A stretch of 64,000 nucleotides of DNA, taken from assembly GCA_011523785.1 (NCBI GenBank), contig WTFW01000060.1, forward strand, positions 18,616 through 82,615, written 5' to 3'. The position numbers and the translations under genes were made by a program. Numbering within the stretch: the stretch's first letter is position 1; every line of letters begins with the position of its first letter. The stretch comes from Chloroflexota bacterium. GTDB taxonomy: Bacteria; Chloroflexota; UBA11872. A model generated the notes under the pieces. The model did no database searches and was not told where the DNA came from. It worked only from the letters and a program-made list of their open reading frames with translations. Below, in pieces: positions 28,475 through 37,038 of the stretch.

Positions 28475-28897
28475 ATGGCTGGTTTGACCCTCACGGTCGT
28501 TTCCCCTGAGCGCGAAGTGCTGCGCGAAGAGGACGTGACGTTGGTGCTGGCGCCGTCGGTGGAAGGGCAGCTGGGAATCCTGCCGCGCCACGCGCCGCTT
28601 ATTACCCAGTTGGAGCCCGGCACGCTGGAGCTACGTCGCGGCGCTGAGACTCAACACTTCTCAATCACCGGCGGCTTCCTGGAAGTCATGGACAACACGG
28701 TCACCGTGCTGGCGGACGCGTCGGAGAACGCCTCGGAGATCAGCCGGGAGCGCGCCGAAGCCGCGCGTGAGGCCGCTGTGCGCGATCTGGAAGAGGCCCG
28801 ACGGACTCACGACGACATGATGACCACACAGGCCCGGCTGGCGTTGCTGCGGGCGCTGGCACGCCTCCGAACCGTCGAGCGGTCCCGCCGAGGCTGA
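28475..28897 (+). CDS. atpC: F-type ATP synthase subunit epsilon
   Basis: A 140-aa regulatory subunit with the beta-sandwich N-domain (VSPEREVLREEDV, then EGQLGILPRHAPLITQLEPG, the family hallmark) and two C-terminal helices rich in Arg/Glu/Ala that can inhibit rotation. Start ATG 28475 is preferred over the adjacent GTG 28472 because GGAGG at 28465-28469 is then five bases away. The 54-bp gap after atpD is the largest in the operon. Confidence 0.95.
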   Translation: MAGLTLTVVSPEREVLREEDVTLVLAPSVEGQLGILPRHAPLITQLEPGTLELRRGAETQHFSITGGFLEVMDNTVTVLADASENASEISRERAEAAREAAVRDLEEARRTHDDMMTTQARLALLRALARLRTVERSRRG

Positions 28898-28904
28898 GTC
28901 CCCC

Positions 28905-30239
28905 GTGGATCCCGACGCCGGACGGGGCGCCCACGACGAGCATCCAATACGCGCGACCATCGTAGGCGGCCATCCGCTGCGCGGCAGCTATCGGACGCCC
29001 GGGGCCAAGAACGTCGTGCTGCCAATGATGGCGGCCTGCTTGCTCACCGATGAAACCTGCGTGATCCAGAACGTCCCGATCATTTCCGATGTTCTGGTCA
29101 TGTCGGATCTGTTGCGACAGCTTGGCGCCGAGGTCGTGCTCAATGCCGAGGAGCACACCGCAACGATCACCGCCGCCGCCGTGCGCTCCAGTTCGCCCAA
29201 TCCCGACCTGGTGCAGCGCATGCGGGCCTCCTTTCAGGTCACCGGCCCGCTGCTGGCCCGCTTCGGCCGATTCGACTGCGCGGCCCCAGGGGGGTGCCAG
29301 TTGGGCGCCCGGCCCGTGAGCGTGGATATCACCGGCTTTCAGGGCATGGGCGCGACGGTAGCGCTGGCCCAGGGCGTGTTCCACGCCGAGGCCGACGCCC
29401 TCTACGGCCGGCGTCTCTACCTGGACTACCCCAGCCACACCGGCACACAGAACCTGCTGATGGCCGCGACCCTTGCCAACGGCTATACGACGATCGTGCA
29501 TGCCTCGCGCGAGCCCGAGGTTGTGGCGCTGGTGCAGTTCCTGCGCAGCATGGGCGCCGAAATCCACGGCGAGGGCACCAGCCTGATCGGCGTGCAAGGG
29601 CGCAGTCACCTCTACGGCACGGTGGCGCGGGCCATCCCCGACCGCATGGTGGGGGGAACCATGGCGGTCGCTGCCGCCCTCACCGGCGGCGATGTTGAGC
29701 TGCTCAACGTGCGTCCCGACCACCTGGAGCCGGTCACGGTGCAGCTTCGGGAAATGGGCGTTGACGTGATCGAAACCAATCGCTCCGTACGCGTCGTCGC
29801 CCCGGACACGCTTGGCGCAACCGACGTGCAGGTGATGCCGTTTCCCGGATTCCCTACCGACGTGCAGGCGCCCATGGGTGTGCTGATGACGCAGGCGTAT
29901 GGCGTCAGCACGATTGTCGAGCGGGTATTCGACGGCAGCATGGGATACATGGATAGCCTGGCGGCGATGGGCGCCGATGTCAGCGTGCAGGGCACCCGCG
30001 CCGTGGTTCGCGGACCTCGCCAGTTGCACGGCCGCCGCATCGATCTGGAACACAGCATCCGCGGCATGACGGCCCTGACGCTGGCCGGTCTGGTAGCCGA
30101 AGGCGAAACCGTGCTGGATGGGTTCGAATTCGTGCGGCGCGGCTATGAGGACCTGGCCGGCGACTTGCGCGGGCTCGGCGCCGCGATTACCACCGAGCCA
30201 CAGGCCGCTCCGGTGCGTCGCGCGGCTGCGGCGGTCTAA
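28905..30239 (+). CDS. murA: UDP-N-acetylglucosamine 1-carboxyvinyltransferase
   Basis: Performs the first committed step of peptidoglycan synthesis, adding enolpyruvate to UDP-GlcNAc. The protein (444 aa) has PGAKN at 32-36 with the substrate Lys, RASF at 107-110, and the PEP-binding, fosfomycin-sensitive Cys131 in APGGCQLGARP. The Asp of GFPTDVQAPM is near 321 and FEFVRRGYEDL lies near the end. The cysteine implies sensitivity to fosfomycin (inference). The start is GTG 28905, seven bases after atpC; an N-terminal extension of ~12 polar residues precedes the first strand. The next gene begins on the base after its stop, so cell-wall genes ride on the atp operon. Confidence 0.95.
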   Translation: MDPDAGRGAHDEHPIRATIVGGHPLRGSYRTPGAKNVVLPMMAACLLTDETCVIQNVPIISDVLVMSDLLRQLGAEVVLNAEEHTATITAAAVRSSSPNPDLVQRMRASFQVTGPLLARFGRFDCAAPGGCQLGARPVSVDITGFQGMGATVALAQGVFHAEADALYGRRLYLDYPSHTGTQNLLMAATLANGYTTIVHASREPEVVALVQFLRSMGAEIHGEGTSLIGVQGRSHLYGTVARAIPDRMVGGTMAVAAALTGGDVELLNVRPDHLEPVTVQLREMGVDVIETNRSVRVVAPDTLGATDVQVMPFPGFPTDVQAPMGVLMTQAYGVSTIVERVFDGSMGYMDSLAAMGADVSVQGTRAVVRGPRQLHGRRIDLEHSIRGMTALTLAGLVAEGETVLDGFEFVRRGYEDLAGDLRGLGAAITTEPQAAPVRRAAAAV

Positions 30240-31262
30240 GTGCCCTTCGGCTTCAGCGCGCCTCGGTTGGGTATCGACCTCGGCACCGTCAACGTCGTCG
30301 TCAACCGAATTGGCCAGGGCATAACTATCAACGAGCCTTCCGTGGTTGCTGTCAGCATGGATCGAAGAATCCAGGCTATCGGTCACGCCGCCCACGCCAT
30401 GGTTGGCCGCACCCCCGGCAGTCTGCGGATCATTCGCCCGATGCAGGACGGCGTGATCGCCGACTACCTGGTGACCGAGGCGATGCTGCGCTACTTCATC
30501 GACCGGTCATGCGGCCGGATTCGCCTGGTCCGTCCTGAAATCATGGTCGCCGTGCCGTCCGGCGTCACCACGGTCGAGCGGCGCGCGGTGCTGGACGCCG
30601 GCCTGGCGGCCGGCGCCCGCCGGGTCCATCTCATTCCGGAGTCGCTGGCGGCGGCCATCGGTGCGCAGGTGCCGGTGTCCGAGCCATCCGGGAGCATGAT
30701 CGTTAACGTGGGCGGCGGGACCACGGAGATATCCGTGATCTCGCTCAATGACGTAGTTGCCGACTGCTCGACATCCTCGCGCGTGGGCGGCAACCGGATC
30801 GATGACGCGATTGCCGCCTACATCAGGCGAAAGTACAACCTGATGGTCGGCGACCACACGGCCGAACAGATCAAGGTCGGCATCGGTAGCGCCATCGTGC
30901 TGAGCCCGGCCGAGACCATGGAGGTTCGCGGTCGCGACCAGGTGCAGGGCCTGCCGCGCACCGTGACCGTGACCTCGGACGAGGTTACGGAGGCCATCAC
31001 CGAGCCGCTGAGCCAGATCGTTCGCGGCGTGCGCATGGTGCTGGAGAGCACACCTCCCGAGCTCTCGGCGGATATCATCGACAAGGGCATCGTCATGAGC
31101 GGTGGCACGTCGCTCCTGCGTAACCTCGATCAGTTGCTTTCGCAGGAGATCGGCATTGCGGTACACGTGGCCGATCAGCCGCTGATGTGCGTGGCGCTCG
31201 GTTGCGGCATCGCCATCGAGCACACCGATGTCCTGCAGAAAGCCCTGACGTCGAGCCCGTAA
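30240..31262 (+). CDS. mreB: MreB/Mbl-family rod-shape actin homologue
   Basis: A 340-aa actin-fold ATPase. Phosphate-1 motif is GIDLGTVNVVV (11-21), phosphate-2 is NVGGGTTEISVIS (about 157-169), and the adenosine motif is SGGTSLLRNLDQ near 285. MreB filaments position the peptidoglycan synthesis machinery, which suits its place directly after murA (GTG 30240 abuts the murA TAA). No mreC or mreD follows. The canonical INEPSVVA segment is present near 34. Whether this is the main MreB or an Mbl-like paralogue cannot be decided here. Confidence 0.92.
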   Translation: MPFGFSAPRLGIDLGTVNVVVNRIGQGITINEPSVVAVSMDRRIQAIGHAAHAMVGRTPGSLRIIRPMQDGVIADYLVTEAMLRYFIDRSCGRIRLVRPEIMVAVPSGVTTVERRAVLDAGLAAGARRVHLIPESLAAAIGAQVPVSEPSGSMIVNVGGGTTEISVISLNDVVADCSTSSRVGGNRIDDAIAAYIRRKYNLMVGDHTAEQIKVGIGSAIVLSPAETMEVRGRDQVQGLPRTVTVTSDEVTEAITEPLSQIVRGVRMVLESTPPELSADIIDKGIVMSGGTSLLRNLDQLLSQEIGIAVHVADQPLMCVALGCGIAIEHTDVLQKALTSSP

Positions 31263-31275
31263 CCGAAGGCCCCTG

Positions 31276-32256
31276 GTGGTTCCCATGGACAGAGTGCTTC
31301 AGACCTTTCCGATTCCCGAGGCCGTGGAGCAGAAGCTCCGCGCGCACTGCGACGTTCGCCAGGCGTTCTTCGTTGAAGGCGACGAGCTTGTCGAGGCGGC
31401 GCAAGGCTGTCGCGGCGTTGTGGCGGGGACGGAGCTGTGGCCGCGGGAGGCGCTGGCGGCGGTGCGCGGCGATCTGCAAGCCATTTCGCGGGTCGGAACC
31501 GGGGTAGACAGCGTGGATATCGCCGCGGCGACCGAGTTCGGAATAGCCGTGCTCAATGCGCCCGGAGAAAACGCCCAGACAATTGCCGAGTTGAGCGTGG
31601 GCCTGATGTGGTCCCTGGCCCGCCGCATGGTCCTGGCCGACCAGGCCGTCCGTACGACCGGCTTCAAGATGCGCACCGAACTCGATGGAATCGAACTGAC
31701 CGGCAAGACCGTCGGCATCATCGGCTTCGGCGAGATTGGCCGCCGCGTCGCCGCCATCTGCCGGCATGGCTTTCGCATGCGCGTGCTCATCACCACGGCC
31801 CATCCCGATCCCGCGCGGCTGACGGCGGCCGGAATTGAGGCGCAGTTCGTCGAGTTGGACGAGTTGCTGGCCAAGTCGGACTTCGTGGCGCTGCACGCGG
31901 CGGTTACGCCTGAGACCGAACGCATGATCGGCACCGCGCAACTCCAGACCATGAAGGCCGGCGCCTACGTGGTCAACACCGCGCGCGGGCAGTTGGTGGA
32001 CGAGGACGCATTGGTCGCCGCGCTCAAGTCGGGGGAAATCGCGGGCTACGGCACGGACGTGTACGAGGTTGAGCCGCCGCCACCCGATCACCCGCTGTTT
32101 GCTTTGCCCAACACCGTGCTTGGTCCCCATTTCGGCAGTGGGACCTTTGAGGCGATGACCCGCATGGGAGACCGGGCCGTCGACAACCTCATCGAGTTTT
32201 TGGCCGGCGGGCAGCCCGTGCGGACCGTCAACCCCGAAGTCTATTCCAGACCGTGA
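31276..32256 (+). CDS. D-2-hydroxyacid dehydrogenase (phosphoglycerate-dehydrogenase-like)
   Basis: An NAD-dependent dehydrogenase of the D-isomer-specific 2-hydroxyacid family, 326 aa. The cofactor motif is GFGEIG (about 154-159). The catalytic trio is recognisable: Arg in NTARGQLVDE, Glu in YEVEPP, and His in GPHFGSGT (usually TPHIGGAT). There is no ACT domain, so this is not the classical regulated SerA; glyoxylate/hydroxypyruvate reductase is equally possible and would fit the glycerate 2-kinase upstream in the window. The start is GTG 31276 with GAAGG six bases before; ATG 31285 is the alternative. A strong hairpin follows its stop and probably ends the atp-murA-mreB transcript. Confidence 0.88.
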   Translation: MVPMDRVLQTFPIPEAVEQKLRAHCDVRQAFFVEGDELVEAAQGCRGVVAGTELWPREALAAVRGDLQAISRVGTGVDSVDIAAATEFGIAVLNAPGENAQTIAELSVGLMWSLARRMVLADQAVRTTGFKMRTELDGIELTGKTVGIIGFGEIGRRVAAICRHGFRMRVLITTAHPDPARLTAAGIEAQFVELDELLAKSDFVALHAAVTPETERMIGTAQLQTMKAGAYVVNTARGQLVDEDALVAALKSGEIAGYGTDVYEVEPPPPDHPLFALPNTVLGPHFGSGTFEAMTRMGDRAVDNLIEFLAGGQPVRTVNPEVYSRP

Positions 32257-32262
32257 TGTAGC

Positions 32263-32292
32263 AAGGCCCGCGCCGAATCCGGCGCGGGCCTT
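32263..32292 (+). terminator. Strong hairpin after the atp-murA-mreB operon
   Basis: A perfect 13-bp GC-rich inverted repeat (arm AAGGCCCGCGCCG at 32263-32275, complement at 32280-32292) with a four-base loop sits six bases after the dehydrogenase stop. Only two T residues follow, so it lacks a classical U tract but is stable enough to end transcription or protect the 3' end. Confidence 0.7.
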
Positions 32293-32623
32293 ACAGCGAT
32301 TCGATCAAGAGATCGCTCGGCCGTCACGTCTCTGCTACTCAGGCCCAACCGTCTGACGCCTGGCAGCCGTCAGGGTGGCGCAGGGCCAATCAAGAGTGTT
32401 GCTAATCCGCGCGGCCTGCTGCCCCGTCGGCCGATTAGGCCGCGGGGCGCGACCTGTCGACTTGCCAGCGCCCAATGAGCACGCGAATGTTCAGTCGGCG
32501 CGCTCCACTCTGCCGACGCCGACGGTGAGCACGCGCTACGTCGCGCATCAAACTACCTCCGCCGTCGTACTCCAAGCAACGCTGCCTGAAGCTGGTACAT
32601 CCTATATGATCCAGCCGCCAGAG
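32293..32623. other. Intergenic region without a convincing gene
   Basis: This stretch lies between the operon-ending hairpin and the GntR gene stop. Open frames across it are short and of irregular composition. A second bulged hairpin (arms 32421-32432 and 32438-32448, loop GATTA) could act as a terminator on either strand. I see no promoter, tRNA or riboswitch pattern. Confidence 0.5.
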
Positions 32624-33358
32624 TCAATGCCGATCCGACGCTTGGCTTTGTAACGCCAGCGTTGCGCTGCGGGCGATGCCAGCCTGGCGCAAATGCTCGC
32701 GGATCAGCGACTCCGCCGACGTTGCGTCGCCGCGTTTGACCGCTTCCACGATCGCTCGATGCTCGCGTTGCGACGCTCGGCCTCTGGCGCGAGCCGGATT
32801 GGCTGTGCGCACTCGCTCCTTGGTCGCCCAGAGTTGCTCAACCAACATCAGCAGATGGGCCGAAGGGCAGCGAGCATAGAGTGTGCGGTGCAGTTGCTGG
32901 TCCAGGCGAGCCAGCTCTTCGACGTCGCTGGTTGCGACGACGGCATCCAACTCTGTCAACGTCGCATCCAGTTGCCGATGGTCGCTCTTGGACATGTTCG
33001 GAATGGCCAGCGCGGCTGCTGCCCCTTCAACGATGGCGCTGGCGAGGTACACGTCCTGCACCTCGAGCGGATCCAGACCGGCCACCGTCGCGCCGACGTG
33101 CGGTTCGTTGTCGATCAGCCCCTCGGCCTCAAGTTGGAACAGCGCCTCGCGCACCGGCACATCGCTGACGCCAAGCTCTGAGCCGATGTGGCTGATCACC
33201 AGACGGTCGCCGGCCCGCAGGCGACCGGCCTGAATCGCATCGCGCAGCGCGTCGTACACGAGCTCGCGCTTGGTGTGGTAAGCCGCCGAGGGCCGCAGAC
33301 TTCCGGGGGCCGGTCGCGTCCGCCTGGATCGTGATCTGGCGTCCGGGTCCGGGGTCAT
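32624..33358 (-). CDS. GntR-family transcription regulator (FadR/FCD subgroup)
   Basis: A 244-aa repressor-type protein. After a basic leader (1-25) comes the winged helix-turn-helix (about 28-95), with the recognisable GntR pattern LGVSDVPVREALFQLEAEGL. The FCD ligand-binding helical domain follows (about 105-230), including the acidic/His pattern EHRAIVEAVKRGD near the end; these usually bind a carboxylate through a metal. The start ATG 33358 is 10 bp after the folE stop, so rpiB-like, folE and this gene form one transcript. The ligand is unknown; neighbours suggest sugar phosphate or pterin metabolism, but that is weak. Confidence 0.9.
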   Translation of the reverse strand: MTPDPDARSRSRRTRPAPGSLRPSAAYHTKRELVYDALRDAIQAGRLRAGDRLVISHIGSELGVSDVPVREALFQLEAEGLIDNEPHVGATVAGLDPLEVQDVYLASAIVEGAAAALAIPNMSKSDHRQLDATLTELDAVVATSDVEELARLDQQLHRTLYARCPSAHLLMLVEQLWATKERVRTANPARARGRASQREHRAIVEAVKRGDATSAESLIREHLRQAGIARSATLALQSQASDRH

Positions 33359-33368
33359 TTGGTTTGTG

Positions 33369-34019
33369 CTAGGTGCGCTGAACCGCGTCGAAGAACTCGG
33401 CGCGCGTGGCCGGGTTGTCGCGGAACGCGCCGCGTGTAACCGAGGTGACCATTTGGCTGCCGGGCTTCTTGACGCCGCGCATGGTCATGCAGGTGTGTTC
33501 TGCCTTGATCGTCACGGCCACGCCCACCGGTTCGAGCACCTGCTCGATCCGGTCGGCGATCTGGCACGACAGGCGCTCCTGGACTTGGGGTCGGCGCGCC
33601 AGGTGCTCCACCACGCGCGCCAGTTTACTCAGCCCCACGATCCGCTCATTCGGGATGTAGCCCACCGCCGCATGCCCAAAGAACGGCAGCAGATGGTGTT
33701 CGCAGAGCGAGTAGAACGGGATGTCCCGCACCACGATCATCTCGTCGTGCGCGTGCTCGAAGGTTGTTGCCAGGTAGTCGTCCGGCTCGCCCGCCAACCC
33801 TGCAAACAGCTCTTCGTACATGCGGGCCACGCGTGCCGGCGTCTTGACCAGCCCGTCGCGGTCGGGGTCTTCACCCACCGCGATCAGGATCTCTCGGACC
33901 GCGGCCGCGATCCGCTCGCGATCGGCGCACAGCGCGCCGTTCGGCGAGACGCGCGACGCGTCGGCGGTGTGCGGGATGGACGCGGTCGGCGTACCGTCAT
34001 GCAGGGGCGTTGAACTCAT
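33369..34019 (-). CDS. folE: GTP cyclohydrolase I
   Basis: Converts GTP to dihydroneopterin triphosphate, the entry to folate and pterin synthesis. The zinc ligands are intact: C106 and H109 in [13 protein letters not shown], and C177 in [15 protein letters not shown], together with the substrate-binding [10 protein letters not shown]. The protein is 216 aa from ATG 34019, with a non-conserved 30-residue N-terminus; the open frame extends upstream but into non-family sequence. It lies between the rpiB-like gene (36 bp upstream) and gntR. folB, a later pathway step, is 3.2 kb away. Confidence 0.95.
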   Translation of the reverse strand: MSSTPLHDGTPTASIPHTADASRVSPNGALCADRERIAAAVREILIAVGEDPDRDGLVKTPARVARMYEELFAGLAGEPDDYLATTFEHAHDEMIVVRDIPFYSLCEHHLLPFFGHAAVGYIPNERIVGLSKLARVVEHLARRPQVQERLSCQIADRIEQVLEPVGVAVTIKAEHTCMTMRGVKKPGSQMVTSVTRGAFRDNPATRAEFFDAVQRT

Positions 34020-34054
34020 GCGTGAGACTCGTTTCGTCGGGGGGCGTGGTGGTG

Positions 34055-34492
34055 TCAGGCGGGCGAGGGTTCGAGCCGGTCCACGCAGGCCTGGTCGTCC
34101 GGGTCCTCGCCCAGCGGGGTATCGAACCAGGCCGTCAGAATCTCGTCGGCCAAGGCCGGCGTCGTGAGCCGCAAGCTCAGGGCCAGCACGTTTGCCCGGT
34201 TCCAAAGCCGGGCGCCTCGAGCGGTTTCCGCGTCGGCGCAGAGCGCTGCGCGAATTCCGGCAACTTTGTTCGCCGCGATGCTGACGCCGGTACCCGTCCA
34301 GCAAAGGACGATGCCTTCGTCCACCGCACCGTTGGCCACGGCTTGACCGACACTGCGTCCGGTTTCCGGCCACTGCTGGTCAAGGCCAGCCAGCGGACCA
34401 AACGGCGCCAGCGCATGCCCGCGTTCCTTCAGGTTCGCGATGATGTGGTCGGTCAGCGTCGTTCGTTCGTCGCTTGCGATGGCAATCCGCAT
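34055..34492 (-). CDS. RpiB/LacAB-family sugar-phosphate isomerase with altered active site
   Basis: A 145-aa protein of the ribose-5-phosphate isomerase B fold. The catalytic Cys64 is in [14 protein letters not shown], and [17 protein letters not shown] matches the family. However, the DHAG motif of RpiB reads DERT (8-11) and the HND that supplies the ring-opening His reads WNR (97-99). Both catalytic/phosphate histidines are therefore gone and another sugar phosphate is likely. The start is ATG 34492; a good -10 element (TATACT) lies about 30 bases upstream. It heads the rpiB-folE-gntR transcript. Confidence 0.82.
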   Translation of the reverse strand: MRIAIASDERTTLTDHIIANLKERGHALAPFGPLAGLDQQWPETGRSVGQAVANGAVDEGIVLCWTGTGVSIAANKVAGIRAALCADAETARGARLWNRANVLALSLRLTTPALADEILTAWFDTPLGEDPDDQACVDRLEPSPA

Positions 34493-34808
34493 GGTTCGAG
34501 TGGCTGTGAGCGTTTCAGACGAGTATACGAACGGTGATCTGGACGAAAGAAAGCGGGCCTGCGCGGACGTAGCCATGGCCGAATACTCGGACATCCTTGG
34601 GAGCCACCTCGGCGCTACCGGCAAACGGCTCACCATCGTCGGCCATCTGGTCGGGTACGCTGTTGACCGTTGCCAACGACTTCGAGCGACAGCTTGTCCC
34701 GGTCGCCGGCCGGCTCGCGCGTATCGTCGCTAACGGTTCCGAGGTGCGCCGGTGCTCCTCCTTGGACTGGTTCGAGTCGCTGCCGGTGATTGGTGACAGG
34801 AAGTAGGC
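34493..34808 (+). other. Intergenic region holding two GC3-rich half-frames, possibly a decayed gene
   Basis: Between the divergent rpiB-like and first kinase genes, two plus-strand frames succeed one another. One covers roughly 34506-34660 (translation includes MAEYSDILGSHLGATGKRL). The other, shifted, covers roughly 34660-34806 (includes TVANDFERQLVPVAGRLAR) and stops two bases before the kinase ATG. Both have GC-rich third positions, as if one reading frame had been broken by a one-base change. No family is recognisable, and it may equally be non-coding. Confidence 0.3.
34522..34527 (-). promoter_or_regulatory. Candidate -10 element for the rpiB-like/folE/gntR transcript
   Basis: On the minus strand TATACT (34527-34522) matches five of six consensus bases and is placed so that transcription would begin about 20 bases before the rpiB-like start. 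No good -35 box is visible, so the evidence is partial. Confidence 0.3.
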
Positions 34809-35570
34809 ATGGGCAAAGCCGACGGATCAACCGCTCCGCAAGACCTGCCCGGACGTCTCTTCATCGTCGAGGGAATCGACGGGTCGGGGAAGAGCACGCA
34901 ACTCGACTTGCTCCATAAGTGGCTGGTGAGCCAGGGGTACCTGGTGATCTTCACCGAGTGGAACTCGTCGCGAATCGTGCGTCGCACCACGCGGCGCGGA
35001 AAGCGCCGCCGCATCCTGACGCCTCTCACCTTCAGCCTCATCCATGCGGCCGACTTCTCCAGCCGCGTGCATGAGCAGATCATTCCGGCGTTGCAAGCCG
35101 GCGCCATTGTTCTGGCCGATCGTTACGTCTATACGGCCTATGCCCGCGACGCGGCTCGCGGCGTCAGCGCCCGCTGGTTACGACGGCTCTACTCGTTTGC
35201 CCCCGACCCAACGCTGGCCTTCTATTTCGATGTTCCACTTGACGAAGCCATCCGTCGGATTGAGCTCGGCCGCGACGAACTCAGTCACTACGAAGCCGGC
35301 TTGGACTTGGGTCTGAGTGGGGATCCCGCCGAATCGTTCCGACTATTCCAGGGGATCATTCGCGACCAATACGGGCGGCTCGTTGACGAGTTCGGCCTGG
35401 AGCGCATCGACGCCACGGCCACGCTGGTGAATCAGCAGGAAAAGATGCGCGCGCTGGTGCAGCCGCATCTGGCTGGCGCAATGCAAGCCGAAGACTCAGG
35501 ACTGCAGGAAGCTCTGGCGGCCACCGGCCTCAGCGGTCGGTATCTGGCTGACATGTGGCGGGCGCTGTGA
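34809..35570 (+). CDS. Thymidylate-kinase-like P-loop kinase, first of a tandem pair
   Basis: A 253-aa nucleotide-kinase-fold protein. The P-loop is EGIDGSGKSTQ (21-31), and DRY at 104-106 within VLADRYVYTAYARDAARG corresponds to the thymidylate kinase DR[YFH] motif. A long helical C-terminal region replaces the compact LID of true TMK, and the protein is about 40 residues longer than usual. It may phosphorylate dTMP or a related compound. Start ATG 34809 has AGGAAG directly upstream. Its stop overlaps the second kinase by four bases. Confidence 0.82.
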   Translation: MGKADGSTAPQDLPGRLFIVEGIDGSGKSTQLDLLHKWLVSQGYLVIFTEWNSSRIVRRTTRRGKRRRILTPLTFSLIHAADFSSRVHEQIIPALQAGAIVLADRYVYTAYARDAARGVSARWLRRLYSFAPDPTLAFYFDVPLDEAIRRIELGRDELSHYEAGLDLGLSGDPAESFRLFQGIIRDQYGRLVDEFGLERIDATATLVNQQEKMRALVQPHLAGAMQAEDSGLQEALAATGLSGRYLADMWRAL

Positions 35571-36283
35571 GCGCTCCGGTCAACCGACCGTTGCGTTTCT
35601 ACGGCGAGCCGCCGCCGGGGATCGACTTGAGCCCGTTGCCCGGCCGCCTGATCGTGGTTGAAGGCCAGGACGGTTCGGGGCGCTCCACGCAGGTCCGGCT
35701 GATGAAAGAGTGGCTGGAAGATCATGGATTCGGGGTCGTCGATACCGGCCTGACGCGGTCCGAACTGGCTGGCCCCGGGATTCGGCGCGCGAAGTCGGGC
35801 CATGATCTGGACCCAATCACCCTGAACCTGTTCTACGCCACCGATTTCTATGACCGCGTGGAACGGCTGATCATTCCGTCCCTCCGGGCCGGCATGGTGG
35901 TCCTGGCCGATCGCTACATCTTTTCCATGATCGCTCGTGCCGCCACGCGCGGGATCGATCCCGCCTGGACCGCCGACATCTACGACTTTGCGCCGGTTCC
36001 CGATGCTGTCGTTTACCTGGATGTAGACATTGAGCACCTGCTACCCAGGATACTGATCAACGGTGGATTCGATTTCTGGGAATCGGGGCTGGACGTTATG
36101 CGGGGACAGGACGTCTTCGAGAGTTTCCTGAGCTACCAGGCACGCATCAGCGCGCACTTTCATGAACTTGCGATACAGCACAACTTTGCGGTTATTGATG
36201 CACGCGGACCAATCAAGCAGACCTTTGAAACCATCCTTAAGCAACTTCAGCGCGTAGTGGATGACATGCGCTCAACGTCGTAG
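35567..36283 (+). CDS. Thymidylate-kinase-like P-loop kinase, second of a tandem pair
   Basis: A paralogue of the previous gene, 238 aa, with P-loop EGQDGSGRSTQ (32-42; the catalytic-loop Lys is replaced by Arg) and VLADRYIFSMIARAATRG (112-129). An N-terminal extension of about 25 residues (FYGEPPPGIDLSPLPG) precedes the first strand. Lys-to-Arg in the Walker A is a conservative but often activity-lowering change, so the two proteins might form a heterodimer with one strong and one weak active site. The start is GTG 35567 (GTGA overlap); GTG 35555 is also in frame. Confidence 0.8.
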   Translation: MSAPVNRPLRFYGEPPPGIDLSPLPGRLIVVEGQDGSGRSTQVRLMKEWLEDHGFGVVDTGLTRSELAGPGIRRAKSGHDLDPITLNLFYATDFYDRVERLIIPSLRAGMVVLADRYIFSMIARAATRGIDPAWTADIYDFAPVPDAVVYLDVDIEHLLPRILINGGFDFWESGLDVMRGQDVFESFLSYQARISAHFHELAIQHNFAVIDARGPIKQTFETILKQLQRVVDDMRSTS

Positions 36284-36385
36284 CTTCTGCCCTCAATGCG
36301 ATTCTTAAGTATATGTATGCCCAATTAGTTATCACGGTATCACAGTGTCTGTTGCGCCCGACCTGCCTGGTGGCGCGAGCTGTGG

Positions 36386-36976
36386 CTACCGCAGCAAACG
36401 GTCGATGAGCTCCTCGTCCAACTCCATTCGCTCGTCGGCGGTCTTGAAGAGCTCAAACGAGTATGTCGGATACCCGTGGTTGCCCTGGGGCGGACCGTGA
36501 ACGAGCCAGACGATGATTCCCTCGTTCTTTAGCACCCGAACCGCAGGAACAAAGTCGCCGTCGCCGGCAACCAGCGCGATGTGTTGAACCTGGTTCTTGC
36601 CCGCCAGCAGCGCCATATCCAGACCCAGCAGCAGATCCACCTGCTTCTGCTCGAAAATCGGGACGCCCGATTCATCCACGCCGGACATCCGAAGGTGTCC
36701 CAGGCGCACCTCGAAGCGTGGCAAGTAGCGCAGTGCGTCCTCAAAGCGACGTGAGTTTGAGTACCGATCCATCTCTTCAGGCGTTGGCGGATCGCTGCGA
36801 TATGGCCGACAGTGGTAATAGTACGCTCGTAGCAGTTCGACCTTGTCCGCGCTAGACTCCTCGACGTGATCCTGGATCTCGTCAACGAGTTTCTTGACGT
36901 CGAGCCGAACGTCGAATTCGTGCTTCTGTAAAGCTTCGAGATAGCCACCGTCGATAAAGACCGCCAGGTTTCCCAT
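36386..36976 (-). CDS. NYN-domain protein (LabA/PIN-like putative ribonuclease)
   Basis: A 196-aa protein of the NYN subgroup of PIN-like nucleases. The acidic residues that coordinate the metal are all present: D9 in FIDGG, D114 and D120 in QVDLLLGLD, and D139/D141 in VAGDGDFVP. This domain is found alone in LabA-type regulators and RNA-processing enzymes. The protein is intact and soluble. Its promoter region contains repeated GAGACT elements. It converges on the second kinase gene with 102 bp of AT-richer sequence between the stops. The RNA target is unknown. Confidence 0.88.
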   Translation of the reverse strand: MGNLAVFIDGGYLEALQKHEFDVRLDVKKLVDEIQDHVEESSADKVELLRAYYYHCRPYRSDPPTPEEMDRYSNSRRFEDALRYLPRFEVRLGHLRMSGVDESGVPIFEQKQVDLLLGLDMALLAGKNQVQHIALVAGDGDFVPAVRVLKNEGIIVWLVHGPPQGNHGYPTYSFELFKTADERMELDEELIDRLLR

Positions 36977-37038
36977 ATCACTACCTTTCGAAGAGGAGAA
37001 GAGGAAACAAACTTGGCGCGACCTTGCCGCTCGTTAAA

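Noticed and set aside
28905..30239. Possible loss of the MurA active-site Cys (fosfomycin resistance type)
   Set aside because: Cys131 is present in the APGGCQLGARP loop.
28740..30395. 551-codon minus-strand frame opposite murA
   Set aside because: His/Gly/Ala-rich shadow of murA without any domain.
32375..32653. 92-codon plus-strand frame in the gap before gntR
   Set aside because: Irregular composition, overlaps the end of gntR and has no ribosome site.
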